Source of the DNA: Flavobacteriales bacterium
GTDB taxonomy: Bacteria; Bacteroidota; Bacteroidia; Flavobacteriales_F; PHOS-HE28
NCBI GenBank assembly: GCA_016704485.1
Contig: JADJAA010000002.1
Span: 310,001 to 374,000 of the forward strand
Direction: 5' to 3'
DNA: 64,000 nucleotides
Shown: piece by piece, positions 19,026 to 27,989 of the stretch
How positions within the stretch are numbered: the first letter of the stretch is position 1
Layout of the letters: the number at the start of each line of letters is the position of its first letter
Made by a program: the position numbers and the translations under genes
Notes under the pieces: generated by a model
What the model was told of the DNA's origin: nothing
Databases searched by the model: none
What the model saw: only the letters and a program-made list of their open reading frames with translations

Positions 19026-19772
19026 GTGAAATCCATTTCGAATGTTGGACAATGGCCAGGAGCACTGCTCAGGGCCATTGTCGTTTTCTGTTCAATTACC
19101 ACGGTGGCTCATGCCCAAAGTGGGTTTGAATTGAAGCCGGTCCGTGAAAGCGCGATCATTGGTGCTGGACTCATTTCCCATGGAACTTCGTTCTTTCTCG
19201 AACACCGGAACAGGACCGCACCTGCCCCCGTTCTGGATTACGACAGGATCCCTGGAATAGATCGGGTGGCAACGCGCCAATGGAGTCCCTCCGCCCATAC
19301 GACCAGCAACGTCTTATTCGGAGTTGCACTGGCGGCATCATTCACCGCGGCGATCATTGGTGATGAGCAAGCGAAGCCATTAGTACCGATCGTGATCATT
19401 ACGAGCTCCGGCCTATTGGCTAGCGGAGTTACCAATACGGTTAAGGAATTGGTACGAAGACCGCGCCCTTACCTCTACAACAGCAATGCACCGGAGGTGC
19501 TAGTCCCATCCAATAACGACCAACTCAGTTTTTGGAGTGGACATACCGCAAACACGGCTGCATTAACCTTCGCATGTGCAAGCATGATGCAACGGAGCAA
19601 TGCCTCGAGCGGGGTGAAGACCGTAACCTGGATCGGCGCTGCTTTGGCGCCTGCGGCGATGGGATATTTGCGTGTAAGAGCGGGCAAGCATTTCCCCACG
19701 GATGTGTTGACAGGTTACGCTGTTGGTGCACTTATCGGTTTGGCGGTGCCCTACTTTCACCGCGTTAATTGA
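19026..19772 (+). CDS. PAP2-superfamily phosphatase (GTG start)
   Basis: A 248-residue exported membrane-associated phosphatase-like protein. All three PAP2 motifs are visible: KELVRRPRP, FWSGHTA, and RVRAGKHFPTDV. A signal peptide precedes (ending VAHAQSG). The only start that keeps the signal peptide is a GTG at 19026, one base after the DUF4920 stop, suggesting coupled translation. It likely dephosphorylates a lipid pyrophosphate or phosphatidic acid in the periplasm; the exact substrate is unknown. The isoaspartyl peptidase gene starts 8 bp downstream. Confidence 0.87.
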   Translation: MKSISNVGQWPGALLRAIVVFCSITTVAHAQSGFELKPVRESAIIGAGLISHGTSFFLEHRNRTAPAPVLDYDRIPGIDRVATRQWSPSAHTTSNVLFGVALAASFTAAIIGDEQAKPLVPIVIITSSGLLASGVTNTVKELVRRPRPYLYNSNAPEVLVPSNNDQLSFWSGHTANTAALTFACASMMQRSNASSGVKTVTWIGAALAPAAMGYLRVRAGKHFPTDVLTGYAVGALIGLAVPYFHRVN

Positions 19773-19780
19773 TCGTTCAG

Positions 19781-20707
19781 ATGATGAAGTTCGCGTTGGC
19801 CGTGCATGGAGGTGCCGGAACCATATCCAAGGAGTTAATGACCAGCAGCCGGGAGCAAGCCTACCACAGCACGCTGGAATTAGCGTTGACAAGGGGGCAG
19901 GAGATCCTTTCGAAAGGTGGAGCTGCCTTGGATGCGGTGGAAGTCGCGGTACGTGTGATGGAGGATTCGCCACTATTCAATGCGGGTCGTGGGTCGGTGT
20001 TCAATGCCGATGGACAGCATGAAATGGATGCGAGCTTGATGAACGGATCCGATCTGAAGGCCGGTGCCGTAGCGGGTGTGCAGAATGTAAAGAACCCTAT
20101 CGGGCTGGCCCGCAAAGTGATGGACCATAGTGAACATGTGCTGTTAAGCGGCAACGGTGCCTTTGAGTTTGCACATAAGCAACGTGTGGAGTTGGAGGAC
20201 GATCAATACTTCTTTGACGACCTGCGGTATGAGCAATGGAAGGAAGTTGCAGGGACTGATCGCGTACAACTGGATCATGCTGACAAGGAACGGAAATTCG
20301 GGACCGTAGGTGCTGTGGCTTGGGATGCGAATGGCAACTTGGCTGCCGCAACGAGTACAGGTGGCATGACCAATAAGAAGTTCCAGCGGATAGGGGATAG
20401 CCCGATCATTGGAGCAGGTACGTATGCCAATAATGATTCATGCGCGATCAGTTGCACTGGCCACGGCGAAAGCTTTATTCGCGCTGTTGTTGCCTTCGAT
20501 GTGCACGCACTGATGCTGTACAAAGGACTCTCGCTTGCTGATGCGGTGCGCGAAGTGGTCCATGAAAAATTACCGAAGCTGGATGGCGATGGCGGCCTTA
20601 TTGCTGTGGATCGAGACGGTAACATCGTCCTGGATTTCAATTGTCCGGGCATGTACCGTGGTCAGGTATCGCATGATCAGGAACTTACAACTGCGATCTT
20701 CCGCTAG
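19781..20707 (+). CDS. iaaA: Isoaspartyl peptidase / plant-type L-asparaginase (Ntn hydrolase)
   Basis: A 308-residue proenzyme that self-cleaves before the threonine in GTVGAVAWD (about T175), exposing the N-terminal nucleophile of the beta subunit. Other family motifs: VHGGAG at the N terminus, NAGRGSVFN, and STGGMTNKKFQRIGDSPIIGAGTYA in the beta subunit. It hydrolyses beta-aspartyl dipeptides and, more weakly, asparagine. No signal peptide, so cytoplasmic. Plausible job here: cleaving the beta-Asp-Arg dipeptide released from cyanophycin by the cyanophycinase encoded at 33.4 kb, as in cyanobacteria; that link is inferred. Its TAG stop shares a CTAG with the convergent AI-2E-family gene. Confidence 0.93.
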   Translation: MMKFALAVHGGAGTISKELMTSSREQAYHSTLELALTRGQEILSKGGAALDAVEVAVRVMEDSPLFNAGRGSVFNADGQHEMDASLMNGSDLKAGAVAGVQNVKNPIGLARKVMDHSEHVLLSGNGAFEFAHKQRVELEDDQYFFDDLRYEQWKEVAGTDRVQLDHADKERKFGTVGAVAWDANGNLAAATSTGGMTNKKFQRIGDSPIIGAGTYANNDSCAISCTGHGESFIRAVVAFDVHALMLYKGLSLADAVREVVHEKLPKLDGDGGLIAVDRDGNIVLDFNCPGMYRGQVSHDQELTTAIFR

Positions 20708-21822
20708 TTGTCTTTATTCACTGTCGCTTTTCCCTTTCGCCAGTTTTCTGTAAAGGGGATCTTGATACGGTCTTCCTCAGGGAAATCATGATCCTCACCG
20801 AGGATGTAACCGTATGGTTTCAAAGCGGGCAATGAATCGCATACGATCTTGATCATTCCCGTAATTGGAATGGCCAGCACCATACCAATAAGGCCCCACA
20901 GCGTTCCGCCTGCGATAAGCGCTACCAAGCTGGCCAAGGGGTTAATGCTCACACTCGACCCAACCACTTTCGGTGTAATGAAGTTGTTCTCCAGGAATTG
21001 TGTTATCGCGCAAACGCCTAAAGCACCGACGGCATACATGTAGGAATCTTTGGTTATCAGGGCGATCAAAAGGGGGAAGAGCGAGCCGATCATTACGCCG
21101 ATGTACGGTATCACATTCAGGAAACCCACTAAAAAACCGAGAAGGATGGCGTATTTCAGTCCAAGAATAAGGAAGCCGATGCTGTTCAGTACGCCGAGGA
21201 TCACGATCACGGTGAAAACACCTTTGAGGTATTTTTGGGATAGTTTGGAGATCCGTATCATGATGTCCAAGACCAGACCATCACTGGTAGAACCGAGTTG
21301 TTTGAAGAACATTCGGAACCTATCGCGTAACAGTATCAAGAGGAACACGAAGAGTGGTATTGGTACTATGCTCGCCAGCACATTGCCTGTGCTTGAGAAA
21401 AGATCTACTGCGACCTTACCACCGGTACTCGCAATTTCGCCCACGCGTTCATTGAACCATTTCAACTGTTCACGTTGGCTCATGTGGGTCCGGTCGGCGA
21501 TCCATGCCTGTATCATGGTTCCTTTTTCTACCAAAGCTGTTTTCAGCGTTGGAAGGTCATCAGCGAACCTTCTTAGTTGCCATCCCATTAAGAAAAGGGT
21601 GCCGATAACTACGATCAACAAGACCAGCGTGGCAACTGTTGCCCCCAACCATTTCGGTCCGAAGCGGTCCATGCTACGTGCAATGGGTAGCATTAGGAAG
21701 GCTAATAGCCCACTCCCAACGACCAAGAGGATCAAGCTTCTTCCATAGAAGAGCGCCACAACGGTGAGCACCGTGGCGAGCAATAGCAGAACATAGCGCT
21801 TTAGTCCTTCGGATCCGGTCAT
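20704..21822 (-). CDS. AI-2E family transporter (PerM-like)
   Basis: A 372-residue polytopic membrane protein. Family motifs are visible: LVGFLNVIPYIGVMIG and FLENNFITPKVVGSSVSINP, plus the large central soluble segment. The family includes PerM, TqsA and Na+/H+ antiporters, so the 'AI-2' label is not evidence for quorum-signal export. The 21822 start avoids overlap with the upstream gene and precedes the first helix by a normal distance; 21870 is an alternative. It is the last gene of a four-gene minus-strand unit (YtxH, holin-like, hypothetical, AI-2E). Confidence 0.9.
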   Translation of the reverse strand: MTGSEGLKRYVLLLLATVLTVVALFYGRSLILLVVGSGLLAFLMLPIARSMDRFGPKWLGATVATLVLLIVVIGTLFLMGWQLRRFADDLPTLKTALVEKGTMIQAWIADRTHMSQREQLKWFNERVGEIASTGGKVAVDLFSSTGNVLASIVPIPLFVFLLILLRDRFRMFFKQLGSTSDGLVLDIMIRISKLSQKYLKGVFTVIVILGVLNSIGFLILGLKYAILLGFLVGFLNVIPYIGVMIGSLFPLLIALITKDSYMYAVGALGVCAITQFLENNFITPKVVGSSVSINPLASLVALIAGGTLWGLIGMVLAIPITGMIKIVCDSLPALKPYGYILGEDHDFPEEDRIKIPFTENWRKGKATVNKDN

Positions 21823-21850
21823 GGTCTTTGATCGTGTTACCGTACGAAGA

Positions 21851-22279
21851 TCACACTTCTTCGTGTTCACCGGTCAATCGGTTTCGGATACGCTCCCATG
21901 AACGACCAAGTTCGTGGACGAGCCGCTCACCGCGTTTGCTTTGCATGAACGCATTTGCAATGGCGGGTAGAACAAGACCCGCGAACCATCCGAGCGCCTT
22001 TCCTTTTATGGTTTTCCCGGTTGAACCAAGCACAATTCCGAGCAGGTTGCCAGCGATCCCATTGTCGTTACCGAACGCAGCTTTCAGTGCCTTCAACGGA
22101 GAGATGGACTGAATGGCTTCTTGAATGGAATTGCTGATCAAAGCTTTGCGAAGATCCGGGTCGCGAAAGGTTTCCAGATGGGCCTGCATACGTTCGTTCT
22201 GGGCTGCGCGTGCTGCTCGGAGGACTTGTTTCTCAGCAAGCACTTCATCCATATTCTTGAAGCGTTCAATCCTTTTCAT
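21851..22279 (-). CDS. Hypothetical protein of the YtxH/holin operon
   Basis: A 142-residue protein with a charged N terminus (coiled-coil-like, about 1-45), a glycine-rich weakly hydrophobic middle (NLLGIVLGSTGKTIKG, FAGLVLPAIANAF) and a basic tail. No family was recognised. It overlaps the upstream holin-like gene by 14 bp, and with the YtxH gene forms a pattern common in Bacteroidota envelope-stress operons. The function is not inferable from sequence. Confidence 0.75.
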   Translation of the reverse strand: MKRIERFKNMDEVLAEKQVLRAARAAQNERMQAHLETFRDPDLRKALISNSIQEAIQSISPLKALKAAFGNDNGIAGNLLGIVLGSTGKTIKGKALGWFAGLVLPAIANAFMQSKRGERLVHELGRSWERIRNRLTGEHEEV

Positions 22280-22670
22280 GGATGGTATTGATGATGGAAA
22301 GCGTTATGAAATTCCGGATCACCGGGCCGAAAAGGAAATATACAGTAGCGGCGAGCAAAATAAAAATACCAGCCGTACTAAGGAACCCAAGTACCAAGCT
22401 GTTCATGAGCTGCCCTAGCCATATGGCCAATGCAATGCTGCACATGAGAAGTCCGCCGGTAATGAACAAGGCCATGACAAAGCCTAGTATCAGCGCTCCG
22501 GATAACTTGCCCAATGTTTCGCTACCTGCCAATTTGGAATAAGCGACCTGCGCATCCAACCACTCTTTGGAATCGTCCAGAACGGTGCCCAGAACATCAT
22601 CGATCCCAGGCGTGGCGTCACCATTTGCGCTGTAGCGCTCTTTGAATTCCGTTTCCTTTTGCTCCGGCAT
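22266..22670 (-). CDS. Phage-holin-superfamily-like membrane protein (DUF1469/Phage_holin_3_6-like)
   Basis: A 134-residue protein with two close hydrophobic helices (about 57-82 and 89-113) separated by a short loop, a charged N-terminal segment and short tail, matching the layout of the chromosomal holin-superfamily proteins found beside YtxH genes in Bacteroidota. These are not phage lysis genes. The start is placed at MPEQKE; a start 3 codons earlier is possible. It overlaps the next gene by 14 bp. Confidence 0.7.
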   Translation of the reverse strand: MPEQKETEFKERYSANGDATPGIDDVLGTVLDDSKEWLDAQVAYSKLAGSETLGKLSGALILGFVMALFITGGLLMCSIALAIWLGQLMNSLVLGFLSTAGIFILLAATVYFLFGPVIRNFITLSIINTIHEKD

Positions 22671-22675
22671 AATGA

Positions 22676-23041
22676 TCAATTTGCACTGTGCCGAATATTC
22701 TCAGCAGCTCGTTCAACTTTCTCGGAAAGATCCTCTTCGGATACCTCAACATCATCCTTTAAGCGTGAACGAAGGTCTTTCCCTTCATCGACGAGGAATC
22801 GGATGAAATCCTTCACTTCCTCTGATGTCATGGATGCGGCGTCGGATACCTTTCCTTTTGCCTTGCTCCATTCTACACGGCCTTTATCAATTGCATCGCC
22901 GAGGTCATCTTTTGCTTTAGATGCCTTTTTCTTCAGTTTTTTCCGGGTTTCTTTTCCAGAGTCAGGTGCAAACAACACTCCGAGTGCGGCACCTACTGCA
23001 ACAGCGGCCAAAAGGCCGATCAATTTTTGATTTCGATTCAT
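22676..23041 (-). CDS. YtxH-domain (GvpP-like) stress-associated protein
   Basis: A 121-residue protein starting at MNRNQK, with a glycine/alanine-rich N-terminal helix (LIGLLAAVAVGAALGVLFAP) followed by the YtxH hallmark DSGKETRKKLKKKASKAK and a long charged amphipathic helix. YtxH proteins are small membrane-anchored coiled-coil proteins linked to general stress. It is the first gene of the four-gene unit. An in-frame extension to 23110 lacks support. Confidence 0.85.
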   Translation of the reverse strand: MNRNQKLIGLLAAVAVGAALGVLFAPDSGKETRKKLKKKASKAKDDLGDAIDKGRVEWSKAKGKVSDAASMTSEEVKDFIRFLVDEGKDLRSRLKDDVEVSEEDLSEKVERAAENIRHSAN

Positions 23042-23371
23042 GTGCTTGTGCTCTTGGCTGAATAAGTATTCAATAAAGTTACGCTGTTCAATGTACAAAG
23101 ACTGAGCCATGGATCAGATCTGCCATTGCTTATGACAAAATTGCGGTTCCAACTTGCCAGTCAATATACGAAAGCAAATGTTCATAGCGATATGGAAATG
23201 CGCAGTTGTGACGATCCAGGTCCATTGGTGATCTGATATTTTGGATGATTGCTCAGATCTGAGCATAGACAAGGATCACTGCGGCGTTAACAAGGAATTA
23301 ATGTAGCTTGCAATGTCGTTACATTTCCTCGTCAGTTATACTCGATCTCGTCAATGATAACCTCCTGATCA
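23042..23371. other. Divergent intergenic region between YtxH and BNR genes
   Basis: A 330-bp gap. A perfect 14-bp palindrome gctcagatctgagc lies at 23251-23264 and could be an operator, but only one copy is seen. No RNA gene or clear -33/-7 pair was found. Confidence 0.4.
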
Positions 23372-25900
23372 ATGAAAAAAGGTAAGTACATCGTATTGGC
23401 TTTTGGATGCATTGTCATCCTCGGGTTGGTCCATGCCACAATGCAGGATAGGTCGAAGGATGAAAATGGCCATCCGAGCGGTCCGCAGGTGGTAAATGAA
23501 CGCATGTTGCTGGAGCGTGCGTACCCCGATGCAGTGTTCGATCTGGTCGCCTATAAAAAGGGTGTTGCTGAAGCCCTTCGACTAAGAAGCGCTCAAGTGG
23601 AACGCGATCTTTTGACCTGGACGGTTGAAGGTCCTGGGAACATCGGGGGGCGATTCAATACCATTGCGATCCATCCAACGGACTCTGACATAATGTTGGC
23701 AGGCGCCGCAACTGGTGGCGTTTTCCGGACAACGGATGGCGGATCGACATGGACTCCTGTATTTGATGAACAACCCTATTTGTCCATCGGTTACATCACA
23801 TTTGATCCGAGCAACCCGAATACGATCTGGGTTGGCACTGGTGACGCTAATATCTCAGGATTCTGCTACATAGGCGACGGTGTGTACAAAAGCACCGATG
23901 GCGGTACAACATGGCAGCACAAGGGACTGGTCGACCAACATGTAACTGCATCGATCATTGTTGATCCGACGAATTCCAACACCGTTTATGCAGCGGCCAT
24001 GGGCCAACCTTTCATACGTGACGACAACCGTGGATTGTACAAGACGATAGATGGTGGCGACTCATGGACTTCCGTATTGTTCGTCAGTGATCAAGCGGGC
24101 GTGATCGATATGGTGATGGATCCGAGCAACGCACAGGTCATCTATGCCGCTACCTTCGATCGAATTCGGAGTAATTCCGAAAGTGTGGCCCACGGGCCGA
24201 ATGGAAAGATCTGGAAAACAACCAACGGTGGTTCGGATTGGGTGCAACTCACCAATGGTCTACCGAACTATCCCGTTTCACGGATCGGGCTTGCAATTGC
24301 CCATTCTGCGCCGAACACACTCTATGCAATTGTTGCGGATTCCACTTATGGCGTGGAGGGGATCTACAAGACCATTAATGCTGGTGCATCATGGACCAGT
24401 TTGGATATATCAACGGTCGACAATTTGCATAGCACGTTCGGTTGGTACTTCGGAAAGATCCACGTCAACCCTTCGGATGCTGAGCGGGTCTATATTTTGG
24501 GTGTGGATAGTTACACATCCGTAGATGGTGGAGATACGTGGGATATGTTTACGCCATCTTGGGGAACGTACGAAGTTCACGCGGATAAGCATGATCTGCA
24601 GTTCACTACGGGCAACGTGATCCTCTTATGCACGGATGGAGGAATCTATCGGACCAATGACGAAGGAGGTACGTGGGAGGACATCGAGAATATCCCCGTG
24701 AATCAGGTCTACCATGCCGCAGAGAACCCGCATTTGGTAGCGGATTATTGGTGCGGTGTGCAGGACAACGGTACGTCCAGAGGAAACGCCTCGAACATTA
24801 ATAGCTGGGAACGCATGGCAGGAGGCGATGGTTTCCTGCCCAAATTCGATCCAGTGGATCCATTGCTGAGCTATGTGGAAATTCAATATGGCTACGTGCT
24901 GTATTCTGATAATGGTGGATCGGACTATTTCGATTGCGTATCAGGTATCGATGAGAATGATCGTGTGAATTGGGACATGCCTTATACGATCGATCCATTT
25001 GATCGAAGCGTCCTGTATTGTGGAACTGAACGGATGTACAAAATGGAAGGTGCGCCCTATGGCTTTTGGGAACCGATCAGCAATGACCTTTCGAATGGAG
25101 GAACGGGTAGGGTACACACGATCACAACACTGAGTCCATCCGCAGTGAGTGCCAGCAATATATACGTCGGTACCGGTGATGCGAATGTGTGGGCATCGAC
25201 CAATGGTGGCGCGAGCTGGAACAATGTGACAGGCACGTTACCAGAGCGTTATGTAACGGCAGTTGTGGCCTCTCCGAATTTGGCAAATGCAGTTTATGTT
25301 ACGCATTCCGGCTATCGCGAAGGAGAGAATATTCCGCACATACATCGTTCTGCGAATAACGGTACAAGTTGGATCGACATCTCCGGTGATCTGCCACAAG
25401 TTGCGGTGAACGATGTTCTTGTACGGAATGGGAACGAGGACTTGATCTTCGTGTCCACCGATGTTGGTGTATACTATACCGTGAACGGTGGCCTTCAATG
25501 GAATCGGTTAGGCGACAATATGCCGTTAATGCCAGTGTTCGACATCGAGTTCAACGCCGCTGGAACCAAGGTCATAGCGAGCACGTTTGCACGTTCGGTG
25601 CAGACCTGTGATATCACGAGCTTACTTACAGTGTCAACAAATGACATGCCTCCGCTCACCGCAGGGATCATGGTTTATCCGAATCCTGTAGCGGATCTTC
25701 TGAATATTAAAATGCACAAGAAAGCAGCAGTACAGATCGAAGTGTACGATATCCAAGGAGCGATAGTTTGGGCTGGTACATTTGGAGATGTATCCTCGTT
25801 CACTATTCCTGTGAAAGAGCTTGCAGTGGGTACCTATTCGATCGCGATACGATCAGGCACCGAGTGTTCAATTCAACGATTCGTGAAATTGGATCGATAG
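23372..25900 (+). CDS. T9SS-secreted BNR/sortilin-like beta-propeller protein
   Basis: An 842-residue secreted protein with an N-terminal signal segment (YIVLAFGCIVILGLVHA) and about ten Asp-box (BNR) motifs of the form S/T-x-D/N-x-G-x-x-W: TTDGGSTW, STDGGTTW, TIDGGDSW, TTNGGSDW, SVDGGDTW, STNGGASW, TVNGGLQW and variants. These define a sortilin/Vps10 or sialidase-like beta-propeller. The C terminus (VYPNPVADLLNI...GTYSIAIRSG...RFVKLDR) is a T9SS type A sorting domain. No sialidase catalytic Arg triad or RIP motif is evident, so a binding or glycan-processing role remains open. Confidence 0.87.
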   Translation: MKKGKYIVLAFGCIVILGLVHATMQDRSKDENGHPSGPQVVNERMLLERAYPDAVFDLVAYKKGVAEALRLRSAQVERDLLTWTVEGPGNIGGRFNTIAIHPTDSDIMLAGAATGGVFRTTDGGSTWTPVFDEQPYLSIGYITFDPSNPNTIWVGTGDANISGFCYIGDGVYKSTDGGTTWQHKGLVDQHVTASIIVDPTNSNTVYAAAMGQPFIRDDNRGLYKTIDGGDSWTSVLFVSDQAGVIDMVMDPSNAQVIYAATFDRIRSNSESVAHGPNGKIWKTTNGGSDWVQLTNGLPNYPVSRIGLAIAHSAPNTLYAIVADSTYGVEGIYKTINAGASWTSLDISTVDNLHSTFGWYFGKIHVNPSDAERVYILGVDSYTSVDGGDTWDMFTPSWGTYEVHADKHDLQFTTGNVILLCTDGGIYRTNDEGGTWEDIENIPVNQVYHAAENPHLVADYWCGVQDNGTSRGNASNINSWERMAGGDGFLPKFDPVDPLLSYVEIQYGYVLYSDNGGSDYFDCVSGIDENDRVNWDMPYTIDPFDRSVLYCGTERMYKMEGAPYGFWEPISNDLSNGGTGRVHTITTLSPSAVSASNIYVGTGDANVWASTNGGASWNNVTGTLPERYVTAVVASPNLANAVYVTHSGYREGENIPHIHRSANNGTSWIDISGDLPQVAVNDVLVRNGNEDLIFVSTDVGVYYTVNGGLQWNRLGDNMPLMPVFDIEFNAAGTKVIASTFARSVQTCDITSLLTVSTNDMPPLTAGIMVYPNPVADLLNIKMHKKAAVQIEVYDIQGAIVWAGTFGDVSSFTIPVKELAVGTYSIAIRSGTECSIQRFVKLDR

Positions 25901-25905
25901 GTCGA

Positions 25906-26238
25906 TCAGCGCAGCCACTTCCGTTCCATAATGAACGTACCGAAAGGCAGGATCGATGCAAGGCCAAGACCAACGATCCGCTCCAGATCCCACTTCAATT
26001 TAGTGAACAGCGGCAAGGCCAGTACCCAATAGGCTATGAAGAGAACGCCATGCGCCCACCCCACGTATTTCACGAACAGGGGCATATCCCAAATGTATTT
26101 CAGTGGCATCGCGATCCCAAGCAGGATCAAATAGCTCCATCCTTCTGCAATTGCCACAGCGCGGAACCTGCTAATTATCGGGTTGTCCTTCATGCGGCCG
26201 AAGATATCATCTTCCGTAGTGCGATCGGGTTCCTTCAC
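25906..26238 (-). CDS. DUF3817 integral membrane protein
   Basis: A 110-residue membrane protein with three helices. FRAVAIAEGWSYLILLGIAMPLKY and VGWAHGVLFIAYW are the typical DUF3817 (YdzA-like) blocks. Function unknown in the family. The start at 26238 is the longest; MKDNP at 26193 would also contain the complete domain. Its 3' end lies 5 bp from the convergent BNR gene stop. Confidence 0.82.
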   Translation of the reverse strand: MKEPDRTTEDDIFGRMKDNPIISRFRAVAIAEGWSYLILLGIAMPLKYIWDMPLFVKYVGWAHGVLFIAYWVLALPLFTKLKWDLERIVGLGLASILPFGTFIMERKWLR

Positions 26239-26308
26239 GAACTCTGGCTATACGCTTTCTGGATCTATGGGCGAAAATGCACCAATAAGACGGTTTCAAA
26301 TATTTACT

Positions 26309-26353
26309 TTCGATGCCGCAGGGTCGCCTACGGCAGATCCTGTAGAGGTATAG
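26309..26353 (-). repeat. REP-like palindromic element, copy A (inverted, degenerate)
   Basis: Contains gcagggtcgcctacggcaga, the reverse complement of the core of copies B, D, E and F, with a decayed outer arm (tcctgtagaggtata). It shares the preceding ttcgatgc with copy C. It lies in front of the hypothetical gene at 26408. Confidence 0.7.
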
Positions 26354-26407
26354 ATGTTTAGAGGTGAAAGCATTCATGAAGACATTTATGAGTATTCTCT
26401 ATTGAAG

Positions 26408-27019
26408 ATGAAATCGGTCATTCGAACAACAGAGTTAATTCTCCTCTGGAGCGTATGCGCGATGCTTAGCATGTGCAGGCCACAATGTCGCTTAGTAGAA
26501 TCGCCAGCCCAGCTTACAGATACATTGGACGTTGATGATGAGATCTATGCACTTTCACTTCCTGAGCGAGAGCATTGGGAACTTGATCCTGATGGTGTGG
26601 CATCAATAATTGTAAAGAATACGATTTCTGGAATTGATCTAGTCGCATTCTACATCACAGACCGCATCGAACCTGGAAATGGCCCATATGAGAACAACGA
26701 GCATGACTATCGAGGTGATTCGTATTTCCATACAGATCCTCTCACTGGAGAAAGATCTGATGTACGGTTCGTGCGGCACATCTGCTCCTCGATAGGTGGC
26801 TGGTACGGTGTCTTCGAATGCGACCCATTCTTGCAAGGCGATACTGTTTTTGTCCAGTGCTTTGTGGCGAAGCAGGAAGCACCTGATCGAATTATGGCAA
26901 TGGAAGTTTGGGGGCGATTCAATACGACCGATGAGCAAAAAGCGCTGAGAAAGGAGGTCTATCAGTTCATTGCTTCTACGGAATGGCTATCCGCCACGCA
27001 ACCAAGGTGGCAACGCTGA
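26408..27019 (+). CDS. Hypothetical exported protein between two REP-like elements
   Basis: A 203-residue protein. The start at MKSVIRT gives a hydrophobic N-terminal segment (ELILLWSVCAMLSMC) resembling a signal peptide; the LSMC end is lipobox-like but has Met before the Cys, so lipidation is doubtful. The rest is soluble, acidic, with several cysteines and a WYGVFECDPFLQGDTVFVQC stretch. No family recognised. The gene is bracketed by REP-like copies A and B, and together with the RAYT looks like part of an accessory block. Confidence 0.65.
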   Translation: MKSVIRTTELILLWSVCAMLSMCRPQCRLVESPAQLTDTLDVDDEIYALSLPEREHWELDPDGVASIIVKNTISGIDLVAFYITDRIEPGNGPYENNEHDYRGDSYFHTDPLTGERSDVRFVRHICSSIGGWYGVFECDPFLQGDTVFVQCFVAKQEAPDRIMAMEVWGRFNTTDEQKALRKEVYQFIASTEWLSATQPRWQR

Positions 27020-27030
27020 GCGCTCGTCAT

Positions 27031-27098
27031 GGTTCGGAGTTTAAACCTGTGCAGGGTCTGCCATAGGCGACCCTGCACCCCATAAAAGATTCCGAACC
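27031..27098 (+). repeat. REP-like palindromic element, copy B, with outer inverted repeat
   Basis: The 40-bp core (27042-27081) starts taaacctgtgcagggtctgc and ends ctgcacccc. Stem: gtgcagggtc pairs perfectly with gaccctgcac, with an inner gcc/ggc pair and a 1-base bulge. An outer 8-bp inverted repeat, ggttcgga (27031-27038) and tccgaacc (27091-27098), extends the structure. It sits directly in front of the RAYT gene, the classic position for a RAYT's cognate REP. Confidence 0.85.
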
Positions 27099-27113
27099 CA
27101 TAACTTCGGACTT

Positions 27114-27662
27114 ATGTCCACGCGCAAACTTCGAACCCAGGACGGCGTGGTCTATTTCGCGACATTTACCTGCTACCAATGGTTACCATTGTTCAAGGCA
27201 ACAAATGCTTATGACATCCTCTACAAGTGGATGCACATTGCTTACAACAAAGGGTATCGCTTTCTGGGCTATGCGTTCATGCCCAACCACGCACATTTCT
27301 TGATCCGAGTACCTGAGGGAGGCACGATCAATACGGTGCTTGGTAACGGTAAAAGGTTCATGGCATACGAGATCATAGAACGTTTGAAAGCCTCAGAGCA
27401 GAATGAACTTCTAACACAACTTCAACAAGGTCTTCGAGTTTCTGATATTGCACGAGGCCAGAAGCATCGCGTTTTTGCCACATCAACAGATCTAGTGGAG
27501 CTTTTCAGTGGTAAAATGATCGAACAGAAACTGCACTACATACATGCTAACCCTGTATCCAAGAAATGGCAGCTGGTAGACGATGCGGTTGAGTACCAAC
27601 ATTCCAGTTTCGCGTTCTATGTTCGTGGTGAGAATCGGAATGCTCCACTTACCGCATATTAG
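27114..27662 (+). CDS. REP-associated tyrosine transposase (RAYT, Y1/IS200-like)
   Basis: A 182-residue HUH-family single-strand nuclease. The two-histidine motif is PNHAHFLI (H59 and H61) and the catalytic tyrosine is in KLHYIHANP (Y142). Size and features match RAYT/TnpA_REP proteins, which are single-copy domesticated relatives of IS200/IS605 transposases thought to process REP palindromes as single strands. REP-like copy B lies just upstream and copy C about 110 bp downstream in opposite orientation. A TAACTTCG box at 27101-27108, a near match to the -7 promoter element, is 5 bp in front of the start. The gene looks intact. Confidence 0.9.
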   Translation: MSTRKLRTQDGVVYFATFTCYQWLPLFKATNAYDILYKWMHIAYNKGYRFLGYAFMPNHAHFLIRVPEGGTINTVLGNGKRFMAYEIIERLKASEQNELLTQLQQGLRVSDIARGQKHRVFATSTDLVELFSGKMIEQKLHYIHANPVSKKWQLVDDAVEYQHSSFAFYVRGENRNAPLTAY

Positions 27663-27770
27663 GAATTCGGGTACCTCGATGGTAAAGGCGCGCCATGGTG
27701 AAAACAAGAACATGACTTTGACGCTAACACATTGTACCTTGTGTAACCATGCGCATGGTGGCGCTATATC

Positions 27771-27803
27771 TTCGATGCTGCAGGGTCGCCTACGGCAGAC
27801 TTA
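27771..27803 (-). repeat. REP-like palindromic element, copy C (inverted, partial)
   Basis: tgcagggtcgcctacggcag plus ac, reverse complement of the core of B/D/E/F, preceded by ttcgatgc as in copy A; the outer right arm is lost. It lies downstream of the RAYT. A 14-bp palindrome accatgcgcatggt sits at 27746-27759 nearby. Confidence 0.75.
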
Positions 27804-27989
27804 TTCTATGTTAAAAACAAGCATAACGTAAAGTTTTTTTCAGGCATTAGGACTCCAGCCATGAACCAAGGATGAGGCCCACCCTTGATCCATGTTGTTG
27901 GCCGTTGCCATCATGCCTATCCCTGTTAGGTTGCTCTTCAGCAGAGCCTGCTTCCGTTTGGACACGACATACGAAGTACGGCAATCCGA

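Noticed and set aside
22266..22670. Prophage holin
   Set aside because: No phage structural, lysis or integrase genes around; the YtxH and AI-2E neighbours show it is the chromosomal holin-superfamily protein.
25768..26361. 197-codon + strand frame
   Set aside because: It runs antisense through the DUF3817 gene and the end of the BNR gene, lacks family features, and overlaps REP-like copy A.
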